Positions 1 through 8,270 of a stretch of 64,000 bases of DNA are shown here, one piece after another (position 1 is the stretch's first letter; each line of letters begins with the position of its first letter). The stretch is from NCBI GenBank assembly GCA_016185755.1, contig JACPMX010000004.1, positions 111,104 to 175,103 on the forward strand, read 5' to 3'. The stretch comes from Candidatus Woesearchaeota archaeon. GTDB lineage: Archaea > Nanobdellota > Nanobdellia > Woesearchaeales > GW2011-AR4. The notes beneath the pieces were generated by a model. That model was not told where the DNA came from. It saw only the letters and a program-made list of their open reading frames with translations, and did not search any database. Made by a program: the position numbers and the translations under genes.

Positions 1-661
1 TGGCGCATGGAATGAGGCAGTAAGTTGTCTTTCCTTCCAGTATTGTAGGCAGGAATGCAGGCACTGACTGCATCGAGGTGTAAAAAATCTCCCCCAAGTT
101 GTTGGAATCAGTAAATCCAAATATCGATTTAGCTGTTGAAAAAGTTACTTTTTTTGCAATCCTGCATGCATGCTTGTACATCACTCCGGCATATTCTGTG
201 TCCAGGAATATCCTTGTCTTTTTTGGGTCAAAGCCCACTGCAATTATGTCAAGTATGTTCTCATGCGCCCATTTCTTCGTGTCTTCAAGCGTCAGGTTCT
301 CATTGAAGAGGAACTTTTCCTCGTCAGGAATCTGGAACAATAAATTGACATCAAATTTGTCCTGTAGCCATTTGCAGAAAATCCACGGCACAAGATGCCC
401 AAGATGAACAGGGCCTGACGGCGCCCTTCCTGTGTAAAGGTAAAACTTGTTTTTCTTCTCAGCCTGGTCAAGAACCGTGTCAAAATAGGTATGGGCAAAA
501 AATATTTTCCTTTTTAGGAAGTAATGAAGCTCGCCTGTGTGCTTTTCCATCCTTTCCAGTATCTTCTCATCCAGGGGCTTGACTCCAAACTCTTTTATCA
601 GCCTGTCATAGTCTATCTCGCCGCTGACTTCCCAAGGTGTCACCTTGTATTTTTTTGCCAT
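1..661 (-). CDS. trpS: tryptophanyl-tRNA synthetase, N-terminal part (cut by window edge)
   Basis: Charges tRNA-Trp with tryptophan in the cytoplasm. The visible N-terminal 220 residues open with the archaeal/eukaryotic TrpS signature (VTPWEVSG near residue 8), then FYLYTGRAPSGPVHLGH, which carries the class I HIGH-type motif (HLGH), and DEEKFLF and GFDPKKTRIF, as in archaeal TrpS. The KMSKS loop lies outside the window. The ATG at 661 is the only start that keeps the VTPWEVSG block. tRNA-Trp is encoded far away at 59174, so the two are not an operon. Confidence 0.9.
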   Translation of the reverse strand, partial: MAKKYKVTPWEVSGEIDYDRLIKEFGVKPLDEKILERMEKHTGELHYFLKRKIFFAHTYFDTVLDQAEKKNKFYLYTGRAPSGPVHLGHLVPWIFCKWLQDKFDVNLLFQIPDEEKFLFNENLTLEDTKKWAHENILDIIAVGFDPKKTRIFLDTEYAGVMYKHACRIAKKVTFSTAKSIFGFTDSNNLGEIFYTSMQSVPAFLPTILEGKTTYCLIPCA

Positions 662-698
662 TTTTGATGAATTTTTTTATTGTTATATAAATATTCTG

Positions 699-1556
699 TC
701 AAAATAATGTGATAAGAACGCCACCGGCAATCATTATCAAAGTCCCAGCCAGTGATTTCCTGATGTATTTTTCATTGAAGAAGAAATATCCGATCAAAAC
801 GCTGAATATCAGGCCCGTTCTCTTCAAGGAGATGACATAAGGGACAATGGCATAAAGCATTGCGAATGATGCTGTCAGGTTCATCAGGCCCGACATTAGT
901 CCAAGGAAAAGCAGCAGCTTGAAATTCGACTTCAAATCCTTAATTTTGTTTTCCGCATTTACCAGCAAAAATGGGACCATGACCGCAGAAACAATAATAT
1001 AAACCAAGGTAGTGAAATAAACGGGGCTTGACATCAAAATGCCCTTCTTGAAAAGTATTGATGTTATGCTCCATATGAATGCAACTATGAGGATGTAAAG
1101 TGAGCCTTTGACCTTGAAAATCGACAGGAACGGCTCCAAAAATCCTTTCCCTGATTTAAGGTTGATTGTGTATGCGCCGACAACGATAAGCATTATGCCT
1201 ATGAACCCGGTGAATGAAGGGATCTCTTTCAAAGTGAAATAAGAGATTACAAGCAGGAATAAGGGCGTAAAGCTGAGCATTGGCAATGATACTGACAGCT
1301 TGCTTATGTTAAGCGCCTTCAAAAACAAAAACGTCGAGCCAAGGTACAGCAAGGCATTTGCAATTGCAACCATATAAACACCGGAATCAATGCGGTCGGG
1401 ATAGCTGAAAAACAAAATTAAAGCCAGGAATGGCAGCGCAAATGCAAACTGCACCCAAACCACTATGGTGTTATTGACGCTGCTCAATTTTTTCATTAGA
1501 GCAAACATCACAGCATCCCATAACCCGGACAAAACAGAAAGAATGGCCCACAGCAT
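699..1556 (-). CDS. EamA/DMT-family transporter
   Basis: Integral membrane protein of 285 residues with about ten hydrophobic helices arranged as two five-helix halves, the layout of EamA (drug/metabolite transporter) permeases; the second half begins near residue 150 (GSLYILIVAFIWSITSILFKKG). The substrate cannot be read from sequence. It starts one base after the rpe stop, so it is probably the last gene of the rpl37ae-rpoP-pfdB-rpe operon. Confidence 0.75.
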   Translation of the reverse strand: MLWAILSVLSGLWDAVMFALMKKLSSVNNTIVVWVQFAFALPFLALILFFSYPDRIDSGVYMVAIANALLYLGSTFLFLKALNISKLSVSLPMLSFTPLFLLVISYFTLKEIPSFTGFIGIMLIVVGAYTINLKSGKGFLEPFLSIFKVKGSLYILIVAFIWSITSILFKKGILMSSPVYFTTLVYIIVSAVMVPFLLVNAENKIKDLKSNFKLLLFLGLMSGLMNLTASFAMLYAIVPYVISLKRTGLIFSVLIGYFFFNEKYIRKSLAGTLIMIAGGVLITLF

Positions 1557-1557
1557 T

Positions 1558-2199
1558 TTATTTCAGGGCATTTAAAATTTCTTTTATTGCGGCAGGCCTG
1601 TCCTTCTTGCCGAATACAGAAGTGCCTGCGACAAATACATTCGCGCCTGCTTCAAAAGAAATTCTTGCAGTGTAGGGATTTATGCCGCCGTCAACCTCTA
1701 TGTCCAGCCCGGGCCTCATCATCCTTAGCTCCCTTGCCTTTGGCATCGTCGGCTCGATGAATTTCTGGCCTGCCCATCCAGGCTCAACTGTCATTATCAG
1801 GACCATGTCAACCATCTTCAGGTATTTTTTAATTTTATCAAGCGCTGTTCCGGGCTTTATGGATATTGCAGACCTTACCCCGTTTCTCTTGATAAACTCA
1901 AGCTGCTTTGCGGGGTTCTTGCATGCCTCTTCATGCACTGTTATTGAGTAAGCCCCTGCATCAATAAACCCCCTGATGTACGAATCGCTCGGCTCATGCA
2001 CCATGAGGTGGACATCAAGCGGCACTTTTGTCCTGATTGTTTTCACAAAATCAGAGTCAACTGTAGTGGGGGGGACAAAAATGCCGTCCATTATGTCTAC
2101 ATGTATCAGGTCAGCGTGCTTCTCGACTTCTTTTATCTCGTCATTTATTTTTGACAGGTCAGCAGAAAGTATAGAGGGGGCAATTTTTATTCTTGGCAT
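1558..2199 (-). CDS. rpe: ribulose-phosphate 3-epimerase
   Basis: Interconverts ribulose 5-phosphate and xylulose 5-phosphate. The 213 residues match the family length. Visible motifs are APSILSADL at the N-terminus, HVDIMDG (metal-binding His and catalytic Asp), DVHLMV, MTVEPGWAGQ, the second catalytic Asp in EVDGGIN, and the C-terminal phosphate-binding loop VAGTSVFG. It is the sixth protein gene of a minus-strand operon headed by tRNA-Pro and rpl37ae, an unusual place for a pentose-phosphate enzyme. No transketolase or other partner is in the window. Confidence 0.93.
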   Translation of the reverse strand: MPRIKIAPSILSADLSKINDEIKEVEKHADLIHVDIMDGIFVPPTTVDSDFVKTIRTKVPLDVHLMVHEPSDSYIRGFIDAGAYSITVHEEACKNPAKQLEFIKRNGVRSAISIKPGTALDKIKKYLKMVDMVLIMTVEPGWAGQKFIEPTMPKARELRMMRPGLDIEVDGGINPYTARISFEAGANVFVAGTSVFGKKDRPAAIKEILNALK

Positions 2200-2216
2200 T
2201 TTTATCGGATGTTTTG

Positions 2217-2687
2217 TTAGTTTTTATTAAAGTTTTTATTGGAAATCAGGTTACTGACTAAATTTAAAGCTATTTCCCTTTTCTTTGGGAAAGCGGCCAT
2301 GCTAATCTTCAAGTGGAAGCAATTGCCCGAGTCTGTCAAGAGTAATTTTCTCCCATTTAGCCATTCGTCCTTGCCGAACCTAAGAAAGAAATCAAGATTT
2401 GCGTCCAGCCTTGATTCAGCCTGCTCCAGAATCATGTTTTTTTGGCTTTCGTCCAGTTTTTTAAACAGATTTTCAAGAAACTTGCTGATGAGGCTGTTTT
2501 TTTCGATAGTGGCTTCGAATATTGTTATATTTTTTTCATTGAATCCGGCTGCGGTTCTTTTCTTCAGCTCTACCTTGTTTTCCTCAAGATTAAAGGGGAA
2601 AAAATCCAGAAAAGCATTTAATATTGGCTCGCTGTCTTCATGCTCGTAAGAAAAAACAGTAAGCCTGGCCAAGTGGGCATATTTCAT
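2217..2687 (-). CDS. COG1325-type predicted RNA-binding protein
   Basis: A 156-residue cytosolic protein resembling the archaeal DUF54/COG1325 RNA-binding family: an N-terminal block (MKYAHLARLTVFSYEHED), a central stretch, and a conserved tail with FFLRFGKDEWLNG followed by a basic, hydrophobic C-terminus. The family has been linked to archaeal RNA processing by gene context. Here it lies between UPF0147 and rpe in an information-processing operon, which fits. Assignment rests on pattern and context, without a catalytic motif. Confidence 0.6.
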   Translation of the reverse strand: MKYAHLARLTVFSYEHEDSEPILNAFLDFFPFNLEENKVELKKRTAAGFNEKNITIFEATIEKNSLISKFLENLFKKLDESQKNMILEQAESRLDANLDFFLRFGKDEWLNGRKLLLTDSGNCFHLKISMAAFPKKREIALNLVSNLISNKNFNKN

Positions 2688-2689
2688 AA

Positions 2690-2950
2690 TTATAATTTCT
2701 CAAGCGCGCTCATTACATTCCATATCTGGGTTCTTGTGTAAGACTGCAGGTTCACGTCATTTGCTACCTCGTCAAGCTCGTTCAGCGTCTTGTTGACTTT
2801 TATGGAAATTTCAGTATCCTCCTTCAGCTTGGTGACAATTGCCTCGATTTTTGTCCTGACATTCCTTGGAACAGTTGCATCCTCCTGTATCTCGCTGAGG
2901 CTTTTTATCACCGTGTCCATTTCGCTTACTTGCTCCGCCATTTTATTCAT
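2690..2950 (-). CDS. UPF0147 family protein
   Basis: An 86-residue helical protein of the archaeal UPF0147 family, recognised from VPRNVR in the middle and the C-terminal block LDEVANDVNLQSYTRTQIWNVMSALE. Function is unknown. It lies 2 bases behind pfdB, an arrangement often seen in archaea. The start may be the first Met (2950) or the fourth residue Met (2941); no Shine-Dalgarno sequence decides. Confidence 0.85.
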   Translation of the reverse strand: MNKMAEQVSEMDTVIKSLSEIQEDATVPRNVRTKIEAIVTKLKEDTEISIKVNKTLNELDEVANDVNLQSYTRTQIWNVMSALEKL

Positions 2951-2952
2951 GT

Positions 2953-3288
2953 TCAGTCTTCCTTTTTTATTTTCTTAAGAATTTCAGCCTGGAGCTTGGA
3001 CGCCTTTTCCCTGACTTGCGTTTCCTGCTTCTCCATTGTCTTTATCCTGAGCTCGAGCATCTCCTTTTTTGACTGAAGGTCATTTTTCAGCTCATTTTTG
3101 TCGGATTCCACCATTATGTTGCCGATTATCTTGTACGCCTTGTCAGTATTCTCGAGCTCTGCCAGCGCAGACTCGACTTCGACGAGCTGCACCTGGAACT
3201 GCTGCTTCTGCCCCAGAAAGCTCTGCAGGCTCTGCTCGAACATCTGCAGCTGCCCTATCTTCTGCTCGGTCTCCTTTGAAACATCCAT
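2953..3288 (-). CDS. pfdB: prefoldin subunit beta
   Basis: Co-chaperone subunit that, with prefoldin alpha, forms a jellyfish-like hexamer delivering unfolded proteins to the thermosome. The 111 residues form two long coiled-coil helices separated by a short beta-hairpin segment (NTDKAYKIIGNIMVE), with a heptad pattern either side, and the typical start MDVSKETEQKIGQLQMFEQSLQ. The frame is open further upstream into rpoP, but the MDVSK start at 3288 fits the family length and lies just after the rpoP stop. Prefoldin alpha is not in the window. Confidence 0.92.
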   Translation of the reverse strand: MDVSKETEQKIGQLQMFEQSLQSFLGQKQQFQVQLVEVESALAELENTDKAYKIIGNIMVESDKNELKNDLQSKKEMLELRIKTMEKQETQVREKASKLQAEILKKIKKED

Positions 3289-3296
3289 TTTGCACC

Positions 3297-3434
3297 TTAC
3301 CTGGACTTGACTTTTGTGTTGACGCTTCTCGGCTTGAAAAGTATCTTGCTGCCGCAGTACGGGCACCTTATCCTTTTCCTCAGGTAGTCCATTGCAACTT
3401 TCTTGTTGCAGTCAAAACATTTGTATTCTGCCAT
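3297..3434 (-). CDS. rpoP: DNA-directed RNA polymerase subunit P (Rpb12/RPC10)
   Basis: A 45-residue zinc-ribbon subunit of archaeal RNA polymerase. It begins MAEYKCFDCNKKV and carries a second Cys pair in RCPYCGSKILFK, giving the CxxC...CxxC zinc site of Rpb12/RpoP, then a basic tail ending KSR. It lies between rpl37ae and pfdB, the common archaeal gene order. The gene encoding Pcc1, often found between rpoP and pfdB, is absent here. Confidence 0.92.
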   Translation of the reverse strand: MAEYKCFDCNKKVAMDYLRKRIRCPYCGSKILFKPRSVNTKVKSR

Positions 3435-3485
3435 ATTAAAAATCACCCTGGTTTTTGATATCACGGAAATCCTTGATTTCCGATA

Positions 3486-3797
3486 TTATGCTTCCTCTGA
3501 GACTTCTTCGGTCTCTTCAATTTCCTCGCTCTCTACGACAGGTTCCTCTTCTGCAATTGCCGCTTCCTTCTCAATTATTTTCCTTGAAACGGAATATGCC
3601 TTGCCTGTGAATTTTGCATTGCATTTCCTGCATTTCCATATGCCTGCAGCCGCCCGCTTAACGGCAATCTTGTTGCAGTACGGGCACTTGTGCAGCTTTC
3701 TCTGCTCTGCCTCTATCTTTGAGAATTTCAATTTTGGCTTTCTGCCGTATCTTGCCCCGAATCTTTTGACAGAGCCTAGTTTTTCTTCGGTTTTCAT
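3486..3797 (-). CDS. rpl37ae: 50S ribosomal protein L37Ae
   Basis: Large-subunit protein with a C4 zinc ribbon: CPYC near residue 38 and CRKC near residue 56, preceded by the family start VKRFGARYGRKPKLK. The Met at 3797 is preferred over an upstream Met at 3827 because it fits the family N-terminus. An acidic tail rich in Glu (about the last 28 residues) is longer than usual for the family. The start lies about 30 bases from the 3' end of the tRNA-Pro gene, so both probably share a transcript. Confidence 0.93.
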   Translation of the reverse strand: MKTEEKLGSVKRFGARYGRKPKLKFSKIEAEQRKLHKCPYCNKIAVKRAAAGIWKCRKCNAKFTGKAYSVSRKIIEKEAAIAEEEPVVESEEIEETEEVSEEA

Positions 3798-3828
3798 TTT
3801 GCTAAAAAATTCAAAAGTTCTTTCCAAA

Positions 3829-3927
3829 TGGGGCTGCCCGGAGTTTCATAGGCATTGTTGCCAAATTTGAACCGGGGTCTTCTGGTCCCAAACCAGAAAG
3901 GATGTGTCCAAGCTACCCTACAGCCCC
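3829..3927 (-). tRNA. tRNA-Pro (TGG) with an intron in the T-loop
   Basis: Acceptor GGGGCTG pairs with CAGCCCC, discriminator A. The D-arm contains AGCTTGGAC, the anticodon stem TCTGG/CCAGA encloses the loop TTTGGGA (anticodon TGG, Pro), and the T-stem is CCCGG/CCGGG. The T-loop holds 30 nt where 7 (TTCAAAT) are expected, so about 23 nt are inserted near position 58-59. The insert contains a GGCA-ACAA-TGCC hairpin with flanking TTCA/TGAA complementarity, like a relaxed bulge-helix-bulge. No encoded CCA. GGGCTA/TAGCCC lies just upstream. Confidence 0.85.
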
Positions 3928-3933
3928 ATATTC

Positions 3934-3980
3934 GGGCTATTTAGCCCTAGGTTATGGATTAAACCGCCATTTTTAAATCT
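3934..3980 (-). promoter_or_regulatory. probable promoter and leader hairpin of the tRNA-Pro/rpl37ae operon
   Basis: On the minus strand a TATA-like GATTTAAAAA sits near 3970-3979, about 45 bases before the tRNA 5' end, and an inverted repeat GGGCTA/TAGCCC (3934-3947) lies between it and the tRNA. The repeat would form a leader hairpin. Seen directly; promoter function is inferred from the archaeal TATA pattern. Confidence 0.4.
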
Positions 3981-4011
3981 ATCGTTATGGCATTGAAACT
4001 ATTTTCGGTAA

Positions 4012-4024
4012 GGTATATAAATAA
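4012..4024 (+). promoter_or_regulatory. TATA box of the methyltransferase gene
   Basis: GTATATAAATAA lies about 28 bases before the ATG at 4044. That spacing places transcription start at the start codon and supports a leaderless mRNA and the choice of 4044 as the start. Confidence 0.6.
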
Positions 4025-4043
4025 AGTAAACATCAGACGATTC

Positions 4044-4874
4044 ATGATAATCTCCCATAACCCGGCAAAAGGGCTTTTGGAGGCTGCTAAAAAAGGCACG
4101 GAACATGCTGAAGTTTCTCTTGATTTGAACATTTCAAAAGCAAGGGTAGGTATTGAAAACAATTCCTTCATTTTTCCGGATGGCCAGAGGCTTGAAGAAT
4201 CGCAGCTAAAAAAGCCCATAAAAGATGATGCAAGCTGTTTCCTGATTAAGGATAATGCATTGGTGAAAATCCAGCTGTTTTCCGAAGAGACGAACAAATT
4301 CTACAAATTAGTTCCTGCAAAAGATGCCCCGACTATTGAAATTTCGGGCATAAGGATGCACGTCACAAAAGAAATGTCTCCGATGGAGGATACTAAAAAA
4401 AAGATTGAGGCAATATCCCCCATAAAAGGCTTCGTTTTAGATACATGCATGGGCCTTGGCTACACAGCCATTATGGCATCCAAAAGTGCGTTCGTTATTA
4501 CCTGCGAAAAGGACGGAAACGTATTGGAAATCGCAAGGCTCAATCCATGGTCAAAAGAGCTGTTCAATAGCAAAAAAATCAGCATATTGAAGGCCAGCAT
4601 TTTTGACGAAATAAAAATATTAAAAAACAGTATGTTCGATGCAGTAATTCATGACCCCCCAAGATTGAGCTTGGCTTCTGAGCTGTATTCCCTTGGGTTC
4701 TACAGGCAGCTTTTCAGGGTGATGAAGCCAAATGGCAGATTGTATCACTACACCGGTTCGCCTGGCAGCAGGTTCAGGAATGTAAATCTGGCAGGGAATG
4801 TGGCACAAAGGCTGAAAACAGCTGGATTCAGGGACATTAGGAATGACCATTACGGCTTGACGGCTTCGAAATGA
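4044..4874 (+). CDS. COG2521-type archaeal SAM-dependent methyltransferase
   Basis: Predicted Rossmann-fold methyltransferase. The SAM-binding motif I is VLDTCMGLGYTAI (near residue 128), followed by CEKDGNVLEIARLNPWS, HDPPRLSLASELYSLGFY and LYHYTGSPGSR, the signature blocks of the archaeal COG2521 family. The HDPPR block occupies the place of the (D/N)PPY motif of amino/carbon methyltransferases. Substrate unknown; an RNA or protein target is possible. The ATG at 4044 lies 28 bases after a TATA box and gives the MIISHNPAKG start; the frame is open further upstream but an earlier start would lie before the promoter. Confidence 0.8.
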   Translation: MIISHNPAKGLLEAAKKGTEHAEVSLDLNISKARVGIENNSFIFPDGQRLEESQLKKPIKDDASCFLIKDNALVKIQLFSEETNKFYKLVPAKDAPTIEISGIRMHVTKEMSPMEDTKKKIEAISPIKGFVLDTCMGLGYTAIMASKSAFVITCEKDGNVLEIARLNPWSKELFNSKKISILKASIFDEIKILKNSMFDAVIHDPPRLSLASELYSLGFYRQLFRVMKPNGRLYHYTGSPGSRFRNVNLAGNVAQRLKTAGFRDIRNDHYGLTASK

Positions 4875-4909
4875 CAATTTTTAAATATAATTTATGAAAT
4901 TGGAATTGC

Positions 4910-5497
4910 ATGGCTGATTATTTCACCATTATCAAAAATTTCATTCTCGACAAGCAGTTCCTTAACTTGTTTATGTCAACTGCCGTGCTGTTTCTAGCGA
5001 GCCTGCTTTCATGGTATGTCTATTACAAGCAGCTTGCAAGGCGCGACTTGTTTGAGATACCAAAGCTCGATCTCAAGCTTAAGTTTGCAAGCTTTATCGA
5101 CAGGACCGTGTATTTCCTCAAGTACCTATTTATTTTTCCCCTTTATTCCTTTGTCTGGTTTCTTGTATTCTCGTTCCTGCTTCTTCTTCTCTCAAAAGCA
5201 AGGCCCATAGAGGACATACTGTTTCTCGGCATAATAGTGGTGTCTGCAACCAGGACAGCAGCTTATGTAAGCGAAAAATTGGCAGAAGACATGGCAAAAC
5301 TGCTGCCATTGACATTGATAGCCATCTTCCTCATAAATCCAGAGTCTGTAACGCTAAACACAATCAGGTCTTCATTCAGCACCTTGCTCCCCCAGTTCCC
5401 GCGTGTTGCGAAATATTTGCTTTTTACCATAGCGCTCGAGTGGATTCTTAGGCTTTGCCATTGGGCGTTTGCATCTATAAAGCCTAAAAACCAATAG
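4910..5497 (+). CDS. membrane protein of unknown function
   Basis: No family recognised. The 195 residues contain about four hydrophobic segments (near residues 17-37, 65-95, 100-115 and 130-150) with a basic loop between the first two. It lies 36 bases behind the methyltransferase gene and just before aRF1, which has its own TATA box, so it may share a transcript with the methyltransferase. Codon use is like the neighbours. Confidence 0.6.
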   Translation: MADYFTIIKNFILDKQFLNLFMSTAVLFLASLLSWYVYYKQLARRDLFEIPKLDLKLKFASFIDRTVYFLKYLFIFPLYSFVWFLVFSFLLLLLSKARPIEDILFLGIIVVSATRTAAYVSEKLAEDMAKLLPLTLIAIFLINPESVTLNTIRSSFSTLLPQFPRVAKYLLFTIALEWILRLCHWAFASIKPKNQ

Positions 5498-5532
5498 CTT
5501 AATTTATAAATAATGCATATTTCTATACAGCC

Positions 5533-6633
5533 ATGGCAATCACAGAAGCGCAGAGATTTCATCTGAAGAAATTTCTCAAGGAGCTTGAAAATTTCAGGGG
5601 CAGGCATACAGAATTGGTTAGTGTTTATATCCCGCAGGATTATGACCTGAACAAGGTGATTAACCACCTTGCGCAGGAGCAGGGGACAGCGTCAAACATA
5701 AAGTCCGCTTCCACAAGGAAAAATGTGACTGACGCCCTTGAAAGGATGATCCAGCATCTAAAGCTGTTCAAGAGGACTCCTCCAAACGGGCTTGCAGCTT
5801 TCTCCGGAAATGTGGCGGAAAGGGAAGGCCAGCAGGATTTCAAGGTTTGGAGCATTGAGCCGCCTGTGCCTTTGAAAACAAGGATCTACAGGTGCGACAA
5901 GGAATTTGTGCTCGACATACTGAGGGATATGCTCGAGGCAAAAGAGGTGTATGGCCTTGTGGTCATGGACAGAAGGGATGCAAATATCGCATTGCTCAAG
6001 GGAAAGACAATAATCCCCCTTGTCAAGACGCATTCAGAGGTTCCTGGAAAATTTAAAGCAGGGGGGCAAAGCGCTAACCGGTTCAGGAGCCTGGTTGAAG
6101 GCGCTGCAAAGGACCATTACAAGAAAGTGGCTGAATATATGAAAGAGACCTTCCTCACAATGGAAGGCCTTAAAGGCATCATTGTAGGGGGCCCGGGCCC
6201 TACAAAATATGACCTTGTTGAGGGCGATTTCATAACAAACGAGGTCAAGAAGAAAATAATCGCTATAAAGGACCTGAGCTACACAGGCGATTTTGGGCTG
6301 GAAGAGCTGCTTGAAAAGAGCCTGGATGTGCTTGCGCAGGAAGAGGTGTCTGAAGAGAAAAAAATTGTAGGAAGATTTCTTGAGATGCTTGCGACAAAGC
6401 AGAACATGGTTGCTTACGGCGAGGCTGATGTCATGAAGAAATTAAAGATGGGGGTTGTTGACATTCTTTTGCTTTCAGAAGACCTGGGTGATGAGAAAAT
6501 AGAGGAATTTGACAATGCAGCGCAGCCGGTCGGCACAAGCGTCAGGATAATCTCAACCCAGACAAGGGAAGGGGCCCAATTAAGGGACTTGGGGAAAGCG
6601 GCTGCCATTTTAAGATATGAAGTGCATGTTTAA
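5533..6633 (+). CDS. prf1: peptide chain release factor aRF1
   Basis: Recognises all three stop codons and triggers peptidyl-tRNA hydrolysis. The three eRF1 regions are visible: the NIKS decoding motif (about residues 55-58), YxCxxxF as YRCDKEF, and the catalytic GGQ in KAGGQSANRF (about residues 177-179), followed by the aPelota-like C-terminal domain. At 366 residues it is somewhat shorter than most archaeal aRF1, the loss being in domain 3. A TATA box (AATTTATAAATA, about 5500-5512) lies 25 bases before the ATG, suggesting a leaderless mRNA. Confidence 0.95.
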   Translation: MAITEAQRFHLKKFLKELENFRGRHTELVSVYIPQDYDLNKVINHLAQEQGTASNIKSASTRKNVTDALERMIQHLKLFKRTPPNGLAAFSGNVAEREGQQDFKVWSIEPPVPLKTRIYRCDKEFVLDILRDMLEAKEVYGLVVMDRRDANIALLKGKTIIPLVKTHSEVPGKFKAGGQSANRFRSLVEGAAKDHYKKVAEYMKETFLTMEGLKGIIVGGPGPTKYDLVEGDFITNEVKKKIIAIKDLSYTGDFGLEELLEKSLDVLAQEEVSEEKKIVGRFLEMLATKQNMVAYGEADVMKKLKMGVVDILLLSEDLGDEKIEEFDNAAQPVGTSVRIISTQTREGAQLRDLGKAAAILRYEVHV

Positions 6634-6677
6634 TTATTAATAAAAATATTTAAAGAAGCTGTTATCTGAAAATTCTC

Positions 6678-7349
6678 ATGTCAGAGCTAGTAAAAGAGGC
6701 ATTCCAGCAATTGTACCCGGAAAAAGAGCTGAGGTACTCTGTTTCCCTCAAATATTCTAGGAAGTTCAAGCCGTACAATGCCAATGTCAAAAGGTACGGG
6801 AACAATCTGATGTTCAGTTTCAGCAGGGACTGGAAAAAGATAAGCAAAGAAATCCAGGTTGGGCTTATACAGGAATTATTGGTAAAAATCCTGAAGGGAA
6901 ATAATAAAAAAACAATGAGCATGGAATTGTACAATCTTTTCATGAAAAACGTCCATCTGGCTGTCCCAAAGACGAAAACCGATGAAGTTCTTGGGGAATC
7001 ATTTAATCGCGTCAATGATGCTTATTTCAGCGGCATGCTTGACAAGCCGAACCTGCAATGGGGTACGAACTCGACAAGCAAGCTTGGCTGCTATGAATAT
7101 GGAAGCGATACAATAACAATAAGCTTGATTTTCAAAAATGAAAAGCCTGAATTGCTGGATTATGTGATGTATCACGAAATGCTGCACAAGAAGTTCAAGT
7201 TCAGCAGCAGCAACGGAAGGACAATACACCACAGCGCTGAATTCAGGAAGATGGAGTCAAAATTTGAAAACCGCGATTTGGCTGAAAAAGAAATAACGAG
7301 GCTTGCAAGGAGGCACAGGTTTGGGCTTAAAGCAATTTTGAAGTTTTGA
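6678..7349 (+). CDS. SprT-like zinc metalloprotease
   Basis: A 223-residue protein with a C-terminal SprT-like domain: a helix with [17 protein letters not shown], a beta segment [14 protein letters not shown], and the zinc-binding HEMLH (about residues 170-174), with further His and Arg residues in [11 protein letters not shown] that would complete the site. SprT-like proteins include DNA-protein crosslink proteases; the role here is inferred. The N-terminal 90 residues match nothing recognised. It stands between aRF1 and histone genes on the same strand. Confidence 0.75.
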   Translation: MSELVKEAFQQLYPEKELRYSVSLKYSRKFKPYNANVKRYGNNLMFSFSRDWKKISKEIQVGLIQELLVKILKGNNKKTMSMELYNLFMKNVHLAVPKTKTDEVLGESFNRVNDAYFSGMLDKPNLQWGTNSTSKLGCYEYGSDTITISLIFKNEKPELLDYVMYHEMLHKKFKFSSSNGRTIHHSAEFRKMESKFENRDLAEKEITRLARRHRFGLKAILKF

Positions 7350-7396
7350 TTGAGAAAGTTTTAAATAGGCAATGCCAAATTTCTAAGCTGATAAAA

Positions 7397-7606
7397 ATGA
7401 GCGACAAGTTTCTTCCTCTGGCTGCAATGGAGAAGATACTGAAGCAAGGGGGGGCAGAGAGGGTTTCAGACAAGGCAAAGGTTGCGCTGAAAAATGCAAT
7501 CGAGGAGATAGCCAATGAAATAGCCGTCAAGTCCATAAAGCTTGCTGTCCATGCAGGCAGGAAAACAGTGAAATCGGAGGACATAAAGCTCGCAGTCAAG
7601 GAATAG
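7397..7606 (+). CDS. archaeal histone
   Basis: A 69-residue histone-fold protein that packages DNA. The three-helix fold is evident: [15 protein letters not shown], a long central helix [32 protein letters not shown], and [14 protein letters not shown], with the conserved RKTVKSEDI loop. No C-terminal tail. The ATG at 7397 is chosen because it gives the family N-terminus and lies about 30 bases after a TATA-like TTTTAAATAG (7361-7370). Confidence 0.95.
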   Translation: MSDKFLPLAAMEKILKQGGAERVSDKAKVALKNAIEEIANEIAVKSIKLAVHAGRKTVKSEDIKLAVKE

Positions 7607-7629
7607 TTTCTTTTTAATTATAATAATAT

Positions 7630-7672
7630 AACCGGCAATTTCAAGCATAATCTTTATAAATTACCGGGTTAT
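7630..7672. promoter_or_regulatory. inverted repeat enclosing the aIF5A promoter
   Basis: AACCGGCAATTT and AAATTACCGGGTT form an imperfect inverted repeat around TTTATAAATT, a TATA-like sequence before the aIF5A gene. It could be a histone-gene terminator, an operator or chance. The aIF5A start at 7707 has a separate Shine-Dalgarno-like AGGTGAC about 8 bases upstream. Confidence 0.35.
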
Positions 7673-7706
7673 CCGCTTTAATCTTAATCTAAAGGTGACT
7701 TAAAAA

Positions 7707-8108
7707 ATGGCAGACACGAAAATGATTGCAGCCAACAATGTCCAGAAGGGCAACTTTATAATCATGGACGGGGCTGCATGCAGGGTTGTCGATGTCGAGA
7801 TATCAAAGCCCGGCAAGCACGGCCATTCAAAAGTCAGGGTGTCTGCAGTTGGTTTGACGGACGACAAGAAAAGGATATCTGTGATGCCCGGGCACGACAA
7901 CATAGAAGTGCCGATAATAGAGAAAAGGACAGCCCAGATATTATCCGTACATGGCGATGTTGCAAATGTCATGGACTCTGAAACATACGAGACATTTGAC
8001 CTGAAAATCCCGGAAGAGTTCAAGGGCCAGATTGCTGAGGGCTCGTCCGTGCTTTATTGGACAATTCTTGATGAGAAAGTCATAAAACAGGTCAAGGGGA
8101 GTGAGTAA
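7707..8108 (+). CDS. eif5a: translation initiation factor 5A (aIF5A)
   Basis: Ribosome-bound factor that relieves stalling and is modified to hypusine or deoxyhypusine. The modified Lys lies in the loop SKPGKHGHSK (about residue 37), and the KOW-like N-terminal domain is followed by an OB fold (SVMPGHDNIEVPIIEKRTAQILSV). Length 133 is normal. The L40e and S2P genes follow with no gap (stop 8106-8108, next ATG 8109), indicating an operon. Confidence 0.95.
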   Translation: MADTKMIAANNVQKGNFIIMDGAACRVVDVEISKPGKHGHSKVRVSAVGLTDDKKRISVMPGHDNIEVPIIEKRTAQILSVHGDVANVMDSETYETFDLKIPEEFKGQIAEGSSVLYWTILDEKVIKQVKGSE

Positions 8109-8270
8109 ATGGTAAAATTTCCGGAAGCTGATGTAAGGAAATTCAGGAATGTATTTGTGTGCAGGAAATGCAAGGCCAAGGTAAAGGCCCCAAACATGAA
8201 GATAATACAGGGCAAGATAAGCTGCAGGGGATGCGGAGGCAAGGCTTTCAAGGCTGTGAGGAAGAAGTAA
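8109..8270 (+). CDS. rpl40e: 50S ribosomal protein L40e
   Basis: A 53-residue ribosomal protein with the family start (MVKFPEADVRKF) and a C4 zinc site made of CRKC and CRGC, followed by the basic tail KAFKAVRKK. It starts directly after the aIF5A stop and ends directly before the ATG of the S2P protease gene, so the three genes are read from one transcript. Confidence 0.88.
   Translation: MVKFPEADVRKFRNVFVCRKCKAKVKAPNMKIIQGKISCRGCGGKAFKAVRKK

Noticed and set aside
3959..4297. 112-codon minus-strand ORF opposite the methyltransferase start
   Set aside because: Lies antisense to the conserved methyltransferase gene and over its promoter; no family resemblance.
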